From Bryobacterales bacterium (lineage in GTDB: Bacteria > Acidobacteriota > Terriglobia > Bryobacterales > Bryobacteraceae): a DNA stretch of 64,000 nt. Each line of letters starts with the position of its first letter. The first letter of the stretch is position 1. Under the pieces are notes generated by a model that made no database searches, was not told the origin of the DNA, and saw nothing but the letters and a program-made list of their open reading frames with translations. Both the position numbers and the translations under genes were made by a program. Below are positions 16,274 to 24,578 of the stretch, one piece after another. The stretch is taken from assembly GCA_020846745.1 (NCBI GenBank), contig JADLDI010000099.1, positions 94,715 through 158,714 on the forward strand, given 5' to 3'.

Positions 16274-16843
16274 ATGAGTGAAACTAACTCTACCCTCTTA
16301 GACGGAAAAGCCCGCGCAATCGAGCTCCTCCACCAGATGCACGATGCCGCTCGCCCCGAAGGCATCTTCGAACGCTTTGCCGTTCAACGCCTCGCCGGAG
16401 CCTGGTGGCACTTTGAGCGCTTCATCGCTCTATCCATTCAACGTGCCAACACAGACGAAGCCGCCCCGCATCAGAAAACCGCTCTCCGCTGGGAAGCCTG
16501 CTACAACCGCGCCATGCGCGAACTCCGCACTCTCCAAACCGCCCGCGCCATCGCCAACCCCGCCGACCCGCCCCCGCCCATGGCCAATCTCCAACAATTG
16601 CAACATTTTGCGAAACGAACTCCCCCGCCACCCCTCCGGGACTCCGACGCGCGCTCCGACCGTCAGGAAGGGGTTGCCGGCGCTCCCGCGACTCCGGCCC
16701 AACCCACAAAATCAACAATTTGCGAAACGAACTCCCATCCCGGCAAAGTAGGTCGCAACAGCCCTTGCCCCTGCGGCTCCGGCCTCAAGTTTAAGCGCTA
16801 CTGCGGCGCCAATGCCGCCCCGATCTACAACTGCGCAGCCTGA
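16274..16843 (+). CDS. SEC-C motif protein
   Basis: This 189-residue cytoplasmic protein has a helical N-terminus (about residues 1-100, with GAWWHFERFIALSIQRAN and WEACYNRAMRELRTLQTARAIANP) and a proline-rich linker. It ends in a SEC-C zinc motif (GRNSPCPCGSGLKFKRYCG), the same metal-binding tail as in SecA. The role of stand-alone SEC-C proteins is generally unknown; protein or nucleic-acid binding is likely. The linker contains two copies of the dispersed 18-bp sequence TTTGCGAAACGAACTCCC read in two different frames (FAKRTP and CETNS), so part of the linker appears to come from repeat insertion. Confidence 0.65.
   Translation: MSETNSTLLDGKARAIELLHQMHDAARPEGIFERFAVQRLAGAWWHFERFIALSIQRANTDEAAPHQKTALRWEACYNRAMRELRTLQTARAIANPADPPPPMANLQQLQHFAKRTPPPPLRDSDARSDRQEGVAGAPATPAQPTKSTICETNSHPGKVGRNSPCPCGSGLKFKRYCGANAAPIYNCAA
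16607..16624 (+). repeat. Dispersed motif R1 (TTGCGAAACGAAC), copy A
   Basis: The sequence is TTTGCGAAACGAACTCCC, read in the SEC-C gene as F-A-K-R-T-P. It is identical over 18 bp to copy B 112 bp downstream. Confidence 0.85.
16719..16736 (+). repeat. Dispersed motif R1, copy B
   Basis: The sequence TTTGCGAAACGAACTCCC is identical to copy A but read in a different frame (I-C-E-T-N-S) of the same gene. Confidence 0.85.
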
Positions 16844-16934
16844 CTTCGCTCCCGATAAGTTCTTTGAAATCAGAATAGTGCGAGACGAAATGCCTCGATT
16901 TCTGTCTCCTTCCCGCGCTCGCGCCGTTCCGTCC

Positions 16935-16982
16935 GAGCCGCGCGTCACCCGAGCCGCGCGTCACCCGAGCCGCGCTTTACCC
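16935..16982 (+). repeat. 16-bp direct repeat, three copies, upstream of the kinase gene
   Basis: The unit GAGCCGCGCGTCACCC occurs at 16935-16950 and 16951-16966, and a third copy with two changes (GAGCCGCGCTTTACCC) lies at 16967-16982. The array ends 47 bp before the kinase start, so it is part of the kinase leader or operator region. Confidence 0.85.
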
Positions 16983-17029
16983 GGATGCTTTGGCATTCAA
17001 GATGCCCCAATTACGTTCAGAGTTCGCCC

Positions 17030-18682
17030 ATGATTGGTTCCAGCGTCGCCCATTACCTCGTCACCGACAAGTTAGGCCAAGGAGGCATGGGCACCATTTA
17101 CAAAGCGCGCGATACGCGGCTGAACCGGTTTGTGGCGTTAAAGATTCTGCCGCCGGACAAGGTCTCCGATCCGGAACGGCGCCGCCGTTTTATCCAGGAG
17201 GCCCAGGCGTCGTCAAGCCTGAATCATCCGAACATCGTTGTGTTGTACGACATCGTCGAAACCGATGACACCATCTGCCTCGTGCTCGAACATATCGAAG
17301 GCAAAAACCTCGGCGAAATTGTGCCGCGCAACGGCTTGGAAACCGACCAGGCTCTCCTGGTCGCCACCCAGGTCGCGGCCGGACTGGCGGCCGCGCATGA
17401 AGCCGGTATCGTGCATCGCGACCTGAAGCCCGCCAACATCATGGTGACCGATTCGGGGCTTGTCAAAATTCTCGACTTCGGGCTGGCGAAACTCACTCCG
17501 GCGTTCACGGGAGAGCTGGCCGCCGAAACCGCCACAAAGTTTACGCTCACCACCGACGGCGCCATTCTCGGCACCGTAAACTACATGTCGCCCGAGCAGG
17601 CCGAAGGGCGCCCCGTGGACGCGCGTTCCGACATATTTTCGTTTGGCGTTGTGCTGTACGAAATGCTGACGGGCGTGAAGGCGTTTCAGGCGTCCACCAT
17701 CCTGTCGACGCTCACGCAGGTACTCCGGGACGATCCCCGTCCGATCAACGAGATCAAGACGGCGGCGCCGCCCGAGGTGGAGCGTCTGGTTGAGCTGTGT
17801 TTACGCAAGAACCCGGCGGACCGGATACAGACCATGCGCGAGGTATACACGACGCTCGCCCAGCTGCGCACCGCGCACGAGACACTGTCGCGCGCATCGG
17901 GAACCTTGCCGCGGTTGATGGAAGAGCCCCCAACCGTGATCGTCGCGCCCACCGCGGCTCAGTCCCATCGAATACCCAGGACCCTTTGGTGGATCTTCGC
18001 CTTGTTGGCCATCCCGTTGCTTGCCTTAGGCGTGTATCTCGGTACGCTGCTGCCGTCTCGCGGAGCCGCCGCCAGGCCGGCGCCGGACCTGCCGCCAACT
18101 AACGCCCAGACCCCTGTGTCGCCGCCGCCCGCCGCACCAGTGGTTCTGCGTCCGGCGCCCCCCGGCGCACCGGCCGAACAGCAGGCGCCTGCCGCGCCTG
18201 TCCCAACGGCCCCGCCGCCGCCCAAAGAAACGCCTGCCGCCGCCAAGCCGGCGCCCAAAGAGTCGGTGATTCGCGATGCGACGCCGGTGCGGTTGGTACT
18301 GATGAATGCGATCCCCGACCGTATCGAAAGAGGCTCGCAGGTGGCGCTACAGGTCGCCGCGCCGGTCCTGGTCTCTGGTACCGTGTTGATCGCCAAGGGT
18401 GCGCCGGTGACAGCCACAGTCGCTGAGGTGGGCAAATCGCTCATCACGCGACGTCCGAAAGTGATGCTGCGTTTAAATAACGTGAAGGCCATAAATGGCC
18501 GGGACATTCCATTACGGGCAGTGCCGGTCGTCAAAGAGCCGCGCGATGCCAGCCGGCCCCTCGACGCCGTGGGCGATCGCGCCAGCGCGGCGGAACCTGT
18601 TTCTGGCGTTGCCGCCGCGGCTGGTTCGGAGTACTGGGGATATGTGCATGGGGATGCACGGATTCTAATCGAGCCGCATTAG
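17030..18682 (+). CDS. Membrane-anchored Ser/Thr protein kinase (Pkn/PknB-type)
   Basis: This 550-residue protein starts at 17030 because the kinase fold begins at once (AHYLVTDKLGQGGMG). Kinase landmarks are the glycine loop GQGGMG (17-22), the VALK lysine at 38, HRDLKPAN (His129, Asp131), DFG with Asp149 and MSPEQ (186-190), all intact. A basic-flanked transmembrane helix lies at about 319-341 (TLWWIFALLAIPLLALGVYLGTLL). A proline/alanine-rich linker follows, and then an extracytoplasmic beta domain (VRLVLMNAIPDRIERGSQ to LRAVPVV). The C-terminal domain would sit in the periplasm and could sense a ligand. The substrates are unknown. The stop is 2 bp from the convergent DHH gene. Confidence 0.93.
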   Translation: MIGSSVAHYLVTDKLGQGGMGTIYKARDTRLNRFVALKILPPDKVSDPERRRRFIQEAQASSSLNHPNIVVLYDIVETDDTICLVLEHIEGKNLGEIVPRNGLETDQALLVATQVAAGLAAAHEAGIVHRDLKPANIMVTDSGLVKILDFGLAKLTPAFTGELAAETATKFTLTTDGAILGTVNYMSPEQAEGRPVDARSDIFSFGVVLYEMLTGVKAFQASTILSTLTQVLRDDPRPINEIKTAAPPEVERLVELCLRKNPADRIQTMREVYTTLAQLRTAHETLSRASGTLPRLMEEPPTVIVAPTAAQSHRIPRTLWWIFALLAIPLLALGVYLGTLLPSRGAAARPAPDLPPTNAQTPVSPPPAAPVVLRPAPPGAPAEQQAPAAPVPTAPPPPKETPAAAKPAPKESVIRDATPVRLVLMNAIPDRIERGSQVALQVAAPVLVSGTVLIAKGAPVTATVAEVGKSLITRRPKVMLRLNNVKAINGRDIPLRAVPVVKEPRDASRPLDAVGDRASAAEPVSGVAAAAGSEYWGYVHGDARILIEPH

Positions 18683-18684
18683 TG

Positions 18685-19644
18685 CTAATAGTCGGACCGT
18701 AGTTCTTCCACGATCTCAGCGGCCACGCGGCGCGCCTCTGCCAAGGCGCCTACGGGCAGGCTGATCGCCCCAACGCGAGGATGCCCGCCGCCACCGTAGC
18801 GTTCGCAAATCGACGCCAGGTTGTGCTTCAATTCGCCTTTTGCCCAGGGGTTTGAGCCCACTGAGATCTTGGTCCGGAAGCTCGCGGTCATCACCGACAC
18901 CGTGTAGATCGATTCCGGATGCAGATAGTAGGGAATGAACTTGTTGTAGCCCTCCACCCCGTCGTCGGCAAGATCGAAAAACACAACGCCACGGTCGTAG
19001 TGGCTGCGCCGTTCAATCAGGTCCATCGAGCGAACGTGCTGCTGATAGAGGGGCCGGAACCATTCCTGCACCTGGGAATTTTCGGCGATCGCCTCCAACC
19101 GTTCCCGCTGCATCAGGCGGATGATGTGGTGGACGATCTCCGACCCCTTGGCCCCTTCGATCACCAGCACGAGTTTGGTGGCCGGCAGTTCGATCTCCAC
19201 CGCCTCTTTCGCATCGCGATACTGAGCGCCGTCGACGATGTCGGCCCATTCGACTAACTCGTTGAGGTCTGGGGCTTCGTAACCAAACCGCTCGCGGGCG
19301 ACCGTACAGATGAACTTGGTGCACGACCGGTAGTGCGGGTCGAAGAAGTGCCACGGACGGTTGGCGCGTTTGAAGTAGTCGGCATCTTCGGGCGTAAGGA
19401 AGGCGCTCTGGTGATGGTCGAACCACCAGGTCAGCTTTTCCGTGGCGGCATATTTGAAATCGACAATGGCGTTGACGTCGCCGTCGAACACCGCTTCATC
19501 CCAAGTCTGGGATGGCATGTGCATCATGCCAAGGTAGGAAAAGTCCGCGGCGCCGTAGAACTTTTCCCGCGCAAATCGGGAAAAGAAAGCGGCCGAGGCT
19601 GCCCCGTCGAAACAGTGATCATGGTAGAGGACTCGAACCCGCAT
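18685..19644 (-). CDS. DHH-family phosphoesterase
   Basis: This 319-residue protein has the DHH superfamily metal motifs: YHDHCFDG at residues 7-14, the IVDFKY aspartate, WFDHHQSAF with DHH at 76-78 and, in the C-terminal DHHA1-like part, YGGGGHPRVGAISLP. Members hydrolyse short oligonucleotides, cyclic dinucleotide products or other phosphodiesters using manganese. Which of these applies is not decidable here. The metal ligands are kept, so it should be active. An AGGAGG lies 18 nt before the ATG, an unusually long spacing, but the in-frame codons between them include a stop, so this ATG is required. Confidence 0.8.
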   Translation of the reverse strand: MRVRVLYHDHCFDGAASAAFFSRFAREKFYGAADFSYLGMMHMPSQTWDEAVFDGDVNAIVDFKYAATEKLTWWFDHHQSAFLTPEDADYFKRANRPWHFFDPHYRSCTKFICTVARERFGYEAPDLNELVEWADIVDGAQYRDAKEAVEIELPATKLVLVIEGAKGSEIVHHIIRLMQRERLEAIAENSQVQEWFRPLYQQHVRSMDLIERRSHYDRGVVFFDLADDGVEGYNKFIPYYLHPESIYTVSVMTASFRTKISVGSNPWAKGELKHNLASICERYGGGGHPRVGAISLPVGALAEARRVAAEIVEELRSDY

Positions 19645-19699
19645 GAAAACTCAACGTGAAAACCTCCTAGGATGCCGTAAACGGAGAGGAATTGCAACT

Positions 19700-19993
19700 T
19701 TAGTCTTTAGGCGGGTGGCGGACCAGGTCGAGATACTCGGGGTGCCGTTTGATGTAGCCGGCGACATACGGGCATAAAGGTACAACGGTCAGCCCGTGCT
19801 CGCGAGCGAACTCCAGGCCGGCCGCGGCAAGTTGTTTGGCGATGCCCCGGCCTTCCAATTTCTCAGGTACGCCCGTATGTACGAACGTGATGGAGCCCGG
19901 TTGAAGCCGGTAGGTCAGCACGGCTGTCTCGCCGTCGGCCGTCAACTCGAACTGGTGCGCCGATTGATTGTTTGTCACTTGTGAATCTGCCAT
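19700..19993 (-). CDS. Small GNAT-fold acetyltransferase-like protein (YjdJ type)
   Basis: This 97-residue protein belongs to the short GCN5-related group: FELTADGETAVLTYRL, then FVHTGVPEKLEGRGIAKQLAAAGLEFARE, with the acetyl-CoA loop EGRGIAKQL, and the conserved tail PLCPYVAGYIKRHPEY. It is probably cytoplasmic; the acceptor substrate is unknown. GAGGTG five nt before the ATG gives a good ribosome-binding site. A short frame with the look of a medium-chain dehydrogenase C-terminus ends 3 nt upstream of the start, suggesting that a preceding gene in this transcript has been lost. Confidence 0.82.
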   Translation of the reverse strand: MADSQVTNNQSAHQFELTADGETAVLTYRLQPGSITFVHTGVPEKLEGRGIAKQLAAAGLEFAREHGLTVVPLCPYVAGYIKRHPEYLDLVRHPPKD

Positions 19994-19996
19994 CTT

Positions 19997-20056
19997 TCAC
20001 CTCAACTCTGGCCTGTGGATCGTCAGGACGATCTTGCCTCGTCTATGCCCGCCCAT
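19997..20056 (-). pseudogene. Possible C-terminal remnant of a medium-chain (zinc/quinone) oxidoreductase
   Basis: Read on the minus strand, a 19-residue tail MGGHRRGKIVLTIHRPELR ends in TGA 3 nt before the GNAT start. The phrase G-H-x-R-G-K-I-V-L is the usual C-terminal ending of MDR-family dehydrogenases and quinone reductases. No catalytic or Rossmann part is found upstream before the pirin gene, so if real it is a relic of a deleted gene. The match is short, so this is a weak call. Confidence 0.3.
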
Positions 20057-20147
20057 GATTGCCAGATTACTCGGAGCGGTCGTAGGAGAACTGAATCCCC
20101 GCCGTCCCGCCTGTCTCGACGAACAGGTTCCTGCACCTGGTGTGTAC

Positions 20148-21014
20148 TCAACGGGCGATCTGACCGAATCGGCCGCCTTGGTAGTCGGCGAAGGCCTGCT
20201 CGATCTCCTTCTCCGTATTCATCACGAAGGGCCCGTGCCCCACGATCGGTTCGTCGATTGGTTCGCCGCTGAGCAGCAATAGCGACGCGTCTTCGGTGGC
20301 CTCGATGAATAGGCCTTCGCCGCTTCGATCCAGCAGAACCATCTGAGCCTCGCGTCCGGTGACGCCGCCGTTCACCTGAACCGCTCCGCTGAGAACAATT
20401 AGCGCCGTGTTCCAACCGTCGGGGGCGGGTAATTCCAGGCTGGCTCCAGCGCGAAGGCGAAGGTCCCATACACTGAGAGGCGAAAATGTGTGTGCCGGAC
20501 CGGCGTGTCCGTCGTACTTTCCGGCGATCACGCGCAACGTGCCACTTCCATTGGGAAGCGCAACGGCAGGGATATCGGCATCGAGAATGGCCTGATACCC
20601 CGGCTCTCGCATCTTGTCTTTTGCGGGCAGGTTGACCCACAACTGCACCATGTGAAGAATGCCGCCGGACCGTGTGAACGCCTCCGAATGGAACTCCTGG
20701 TGGAGAATTCCGGACGCGGCCGTCATCCATTGCACGTCGCCCGGTCCGATGACACCGCCCTTGCCGGTGGAGTCGCGGTGGGCCACCTCGCCTTTGTAGA
20801 CGATCGTGACCGTTTCAAATCCGCGATGCGGATGTTGCCCGACCCCTCGCGGCCGGCTCGTCGGCGAGAACTCCGCCGGGCCGGCGTAATCCAGCAGTAA
20901 GAAGGGGCTCAACGCTTTTCCGTGATTGTTGTACGTGAACATGGAGCGCACCGGAAAACCATCGCCGACCCAATGCTGTCGGGGCGCACTATAGACACCC
21001 GTTACCTTTTTCAT
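20148..21014 (-). CDS. Pirin-family bicupin protein
   Basis: This 288-residue protein carries the pirin N-terminal cupin with its iron ligands in GQHPHRGFETVTIVYKGEVAHRDS and a glutamate in the following stretch (ILHQEFHS), then the pirin C-terminal cupin (GWNTALIVLSGAVQVNGG, ending in LLLLSGEPIDEPIVGHGPFVMNTEKEIEQAFADYQ). Bacterial pirins include YhhW-type quercetinases and redox-responsive regulators; the role here is not determined. AAGGA five nt before the ATG supports the start. Confidence 0.92.
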   Translation of the reverse strand: MKKVTGVYSAPRQHWVGDGFPVRSMFTYNNHGKALSPFLLLDYAGPAEFSPTSRPRGVGQHPHRGFETVTIVYKGEVAHRDSTGKGGVIGPGDVQWMTAASGILHQEFHSEAFTRSGGILHMVQLWVNLPAKDKMREPGYQAILDADIPAVALPNGSGTLRVIAGKYDGHAGPAHTFSPLSVWDLRLRAGASLELPAPDGWNTALIVLSGAVQVNGGVTGREAQMVLLDRSGEGLFIEATEDASLLLLSGEPIDEPIVGHGPFVMNTEKEIEQAFADYQGGRFGQIAR

Positions 21015-21115
21015 ATATTCCTTGGTGGCTTCTCGGAGCTATTATAAATTCCAAACAACAACCTGAGAAGGGCGTTCTACTTATGGAACGCTGAGATCGC
21101 CAACGGACGTGGCCA

Positions 21116-21688
21116 TCACTGGAGCGCGCGCTCAATACGGCGGTCGGGAATCAGCCACAAAAGTGCGACCGCCACGTAGAGCGCCTGCGCGAGCCAGGGC
21201 CAGATCATCGATACGCTGATCGCAGTGAGGTAGCCGGCCACCGACGCCTTGCCCTTCCAGTCCCCTCCAATGGCTTGCTTGAGCACCGCATGCTCGCCCT
21301 CCGCGGCGATGATGAGCCGTTGCAGGATCAGATACGCCATGGCAGCCATGAACAGCACCACCCCGTAAAGCGCCGTCGGCAACGGCGCAGCGTGGTTCTC
21401 TCCCATCCACCCGGTCGAAACCGGAAACAGCGACAGCCAGAAGAGCAGATGCAGATTAGCCCACAGCACGGGTCCTGACACGCGCTGCACCGTGTGCAAC
21501 GTGTGGTGATGATTGTTCCAGTAGATCCCCACGTAAATAAAGCTGAGCACGTAGCTCAGAAACACGGGGACCAGCGGGGACAATGCGTGGAGGTCGTTCC
21601 CGTGCGGAACCTTCAACTCCAGCACCATAATGGTGATGACGATCGCCAGCACCCCGTCGCTGAACGCTTCCAGCCGGTTCTTTCCCAT
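21116..21688 (-). CDS. TMEM175-family (DUF1211) integral membrane protein, putative potassium channel
   Basis: This 190-residue protein starts with the family signature RLEAFSDGVLAIVITIMVLELKVP, in which the FSDG loop forms the filter-side motif of bacterial TMEM175 channels. About six hydrophobic helices follow, ending WPWLAQALYVAVALLWLIP. Bacterial members form tetrameric potassium-selective leak channels. A tiny frame, MTDGGH, with a better ribosome-binding site (GGGAGG) lies just upstream and ends 12 nt before this ATG; it could be a translated leader peptide, or the start could be coupled to it. Confidence 0.88.
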   Translation of the reverse strand: MGKNRLEAFSDGVLAIVITIMVLELKVPHGNDLHALSPLVPVFLSYVLSFIYVGIYWNNHHHTLHTVQRVSGPVLWANLHLLFWLSLFPVSTGWMGENHAAPLPTALYGVVLFMAAMAYLILQRLIIAAEGEHAVLKQAIGGDWKGKASVAGYLTAISVSMIWPWLAQALYVAVALLWLIPDRRIERALQ

Positions 21689-21902
21689 GGCGTTGTCCGT
21701 CAGTGCCCGCCGTCGGTCATCGCTCGCGTTCCTCCCTGTGCAACCCTCGCCACGATATCACGGATGCGCGGCGGCCAGCTTCGGTTCGAGTTTGGGGCTT
21801 TGGCTCTCCAGAAGATTTGTGGGGCCGCATCGCAAAAGCGTCCCAATCAAACGACGCGCGTCAATCCAATGAACTAAAGCAAAGCGGGCGAGGCTTGCCA
21901 AA

Positions 21903-22922
21903 TCAATAGCTGTGGTCGCCGAGCACGACGCGGCCCCGGAAGGTCCAGTAGACCGCTACGGTGTAGGTGAGCACGAACGGGATGCCGATCAGGACGATCA
22001 CAAACATAATCCACAGCGTCTTCTGGCTGGAAGCGGCGTTGTAGATCGTCAGGCTGTGGGCGGGGTTATTGCTGGCGGTGAGGAGGTTGGGCCAGAGGGC
22101 CAAACCAAACAGCGCCACCAGAGCGACGATCGTGAGGGCGGAAGACGCAAAGGCCTGCACCGGTTTCGATTGGTAGACGGCGCGCGGGATGTTAGCTACG
22201 GCGAGGACGTTTACGACGACGATGCCGGCGGCCCACGAGAAGTGTTTGAAGTTCGCGGTAGCGCGGGGTAAGGTGACGAGGGTATAGAAGCTGCCCAGAA
22301 TGTAGAGGACGAGGAAGAGCCCCCAGGTGTGCCAGATCCAACTGCGGACGCGTTCGCGAGCCTCGCCATCCGGAAGTTTGAGGTATAGGTACAGACCGCC
22401 GTGCATGGCGAACATGGCGATCACGACCATTCCAGCCATAAGGGAATAGCCGTTCAGCAGCGAGAGAAACGATCCGCGGTACACGCCTTCGGCGTCGATC
22501 GGTACGCCGACAATGCCGTTGCCCACAGCTACGCCGAACAGTAGCGCCGCCAACAGGCTCGACGCGGAGAAGCCGAAATCCCAAGCTTTGCGCCAGCCGG
22601 CGTGTTTCATCTTACTGCGGAATTCGATTGAGACGGCACGGAAGATGAGCGCCAGCAGCAAGAGCATGAAGGCCAGGTAAAAGCCGGAGAACAGGGTGGC
22701 GTAAGCCATCGGAAAGGCCGCAAAGAGCGCGCCACCGAAGACAATGAGCCAGACTTCGTTGCCGTCCCAGATGGGTCCGATGGCGTTGATGAACAGGCGG
22801 CGCTCATGATCGTTTTTGGCGAGAGGGTGGAGGATGCCGACGCCGAGGTCGAATCCGTCGAGCACGGCGTACCCGGTGAGCAGGATGCCGAGGAGTACAA
22901 ACCAGATCGCGTGGAGGTCCAT
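21903..22922 (-). CDS. cydB: Cytochrome bd ubiquinol oxidase subunit II
   Basis: This 339-residue membrane protein has the CydB signatures GYAVLDGFDLGVGILHPL, GPIWDGNEVWLIVFGGALFAAFP and repeated hydrophobic helices (about eight). With CydA it forms the quinol oxidase that reduces oxygen with high affinity and without proton pumping. It starts 12 bp after the cydA stop with AGGAGA as ribosome-binding site, so the two are one operon. No cydX- or cydCD-like gene is seen nearby. The size is at the short end for CydB (about 340-380). Confidence 0.95.
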   Translation of the reverse strand: MDLHAIWFVLLGILLTGYAVLDGFDLGVGILHPLAKNDHERRLFINAIGPIWDGNEVWLIVFGGALFAAFPMAYATLFSGFYLAFMLLLLALIFRAVSIEFRSKMKHAGWRKAWDFGFSASSLLAALLFGVAVGNGIVGVPIDAEGVYRGSFLSLLNGYSLMAGMVVIAMFAMHGGLYLYLKLPDGEARERVRSWIWHTWGLFLVLYILGSFYTLVTLPRATANFKHFSWAAGIVVVNVLAVANIPRAVYQSKPVQAFASSALTIVALVALFGLALWPNLLTASNNPAHSLTIYNAASSQKTLWIMFVIVLIGIPFVLTYTVAVYWTFRGRVVLGDHSY

Positions 22923-22934
22923 TGTGTCGTTCTC

Positions 22935-24461
22935 CTAACCGGCGGTCTCGTCTTTGGCTTCCGACATGGTTCCGCGATGAGCGGTGCGCTCGGACGCGGC
23001 ATCGAGCCAGCCGTGGGCGGCGCCGCCTTCGACAATGGTCACTGGCTGCGGACCTTTTTGGATCTTGTCGTTCAGTACGTAGATCCAGATAAAGAACAGC
23101 AACGCGTAGACGATTCCGAACATGATGATGGAGGCGAGGACATGCTCGCCTTGAATGGCTTCAGAGACGGCTTTGCTGGTGAGCAGCCCTTCATTCGGCA
23201 TGTACTGCAGCATTCCCGCACTGTCGAGAACCGGCTGGCCGGCCACATCGCGTACAAGGGGAGGATGGACGATCCACGGCTGACGGCCGACTTCGGCGGC
23301 CACCCACCCGGCTTCGTTGGCGGCGACGGGTCCGATAATGCTCACCACCAGCACCCACAACAGCCAGCGCTGTTCGAACAGCTTATTGCGCCAGCGGAGG
23401 AAACTCGCGAATAGCGTGAGCCCGATCAGGTACATGCCGACGCCGATCATCAGGTGGTAACTCATGAACGTGGTCACCAGAGGCGGCCAGAACTCCCGGC
23501 GGATCTTGTCGAGTCCCCAAACGGGTTTTGAGACGTCGTCGTGTACGAGAAAGCTCAGCATGCCAGGGATCGCAATGCCATACTTTACCCGGCGTTCGTC
23601 CGCATCAGGTATGCCAATGAGGTGGAGCGCGGCCGGTCCTGTTTCGAAGTGCCCTTCAAACGCCGCCAACTTCGCGGGCTGCCGGCTGGCGACCATGCGC
23701 GAATTGGAATGCCCTGAGACGAGTTGCGCACAACTCCAAAACGTAGCGAGGATCAAAGCCCCGGTAAGCGAACGGCGCGCGAAGTCGACATGCTTACGCT
23801 TCAGCAGATACCAGGCAGAGATGCTGATTACGAAGAACGCTCCGACGATGTAGGCGCCGATGAGCGTATGCGCCAAACGGTCAAGACTTGACGGGCTAAA
23901 GATCACGGTCCAGAAATCCGCTGTTTCGGCACGCATCATGGGCTGGCCGTTCACAAGCCACGGCTGGCCTTCCTTCAGGACCGGGACCACTTTGTGTCCG
24001 GCGGGAGTCTGCTGCCAGCTGTTCGCGACAATAATCCACACAGCGGAAAACGTGGAGCCGAGCGCGACCATCGTCGTGGCAAGGAAGTGGAACCGTGGAC
24101 TGACCTTGTCCCACCCGAACACGAGCACGGCGAGAAACCCCGACTCCAGGAAGAACGCGAAGATGCCTTCGGCCGCGAGCGCCGAGCCGAAGACATCGCC
24201 GACGAAACGCGAATAAACGGCCCAGTTTGTGCCGAATTCGAATTCCATTACGATGCCCGTGGCCACGCCCATCGCGAACGTTACGGCGTAGAGCGAGGTC
24301 CAGAACTTCGCCGCGCTTTCGTAAATGGGTTCTTTCGTGCGCAGGTACATGCCTTCCAGGTAGACCAGCACGAGCCCCATGCCGATAGTGAGCGGCGGGA
24401 ACAAGTAGTGGAACATGATTGTGAACGCGAACTGAAAACGGGACAGGTAAAGTGCATCCAT
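22935..24461 (-). CDS. cydA: Cytochrome bd ubiquinol oxidase subunit I
   Basis: This 508-residue membrane subunit carries the haem and quinol sites. The N-terminus LYLSRFQFAFTIMFHYLFPPLTIGMG contains the histidine ligand of high-spin haem b595, and the DRLAHTLIGAY region and the C-terminal GWVAAEVGRQPWIVHPPL signature are present. The loop between helices 6 and 7 is short, pointing to the short-Q-loop (cyanide-insensitive CIO/bd-II like) type rather than the long E. coli form. It is first in the operon, divergent from an exported protein gene; the 117-bp gap should hold its promoter. Confidence 0.95.
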   Translation of the reverse strand: MDALYLSRFQFAFTIMFHYLFPPLTIGMGLVLVYLEGMYLRTKEPIYESAAKFWTSLYAVTFAMGVATGIVMEFEFGTNWAVYSRFVGDVFGSALAAEGIFAFFLESGFLAVLVFGWDKVSPRFHFLATTMVALGSTFSAVWIIVANSWQQTPAGHKVVPVLKEGQPWLVNGQPMMRAETADFWTVIFSPSSLDRLAHTLIGAYIVGAFFVISISAWYLLKRKHVDFARRSLTGALILATFWSCAQLVSGHSNSRMVASRQPAKLAAFEGHFETGPAALHLIGIPDADERRVKYGIAIPGMLSFLVHDDVSKPVWGLDKIRREFWPPLVTTFMSYHLMIGVGMYLIGLTLFASFLRWRNKLFEQRWLLWVLVVSIIGPVAANEAGWVAAEVGRQPWIVHPPLVRDVAGQPVLDSAGMLQYMPNEGLLTSKAVSEAIQGEHVLASIIMFGIVYALLFFIWIYVLNDKIQKGPQPVTIVEGGAAHGWLDAASERTAHRGTMSEAKDETAG

Positions 24462-24578
24462 GGTAGAGGACTATTACTTTTGATTCCAGTCTAGATCCAA
24501 AGTGACAAGATTGTACGCGAGATATCAAGAGACAAGGATTGTGCTACAACAGCGCAATACCCAAACGGGAATGAACTA

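Noticed and set aside
19618..19650. tRNA T-arm-like GGTTCGAGTCC on the minus strand
   Set aside because: It is the first codons of the DHH gene (ATG CGG GTT CGA GTC CTC); no acceptor, D or anticodon arms flank it.
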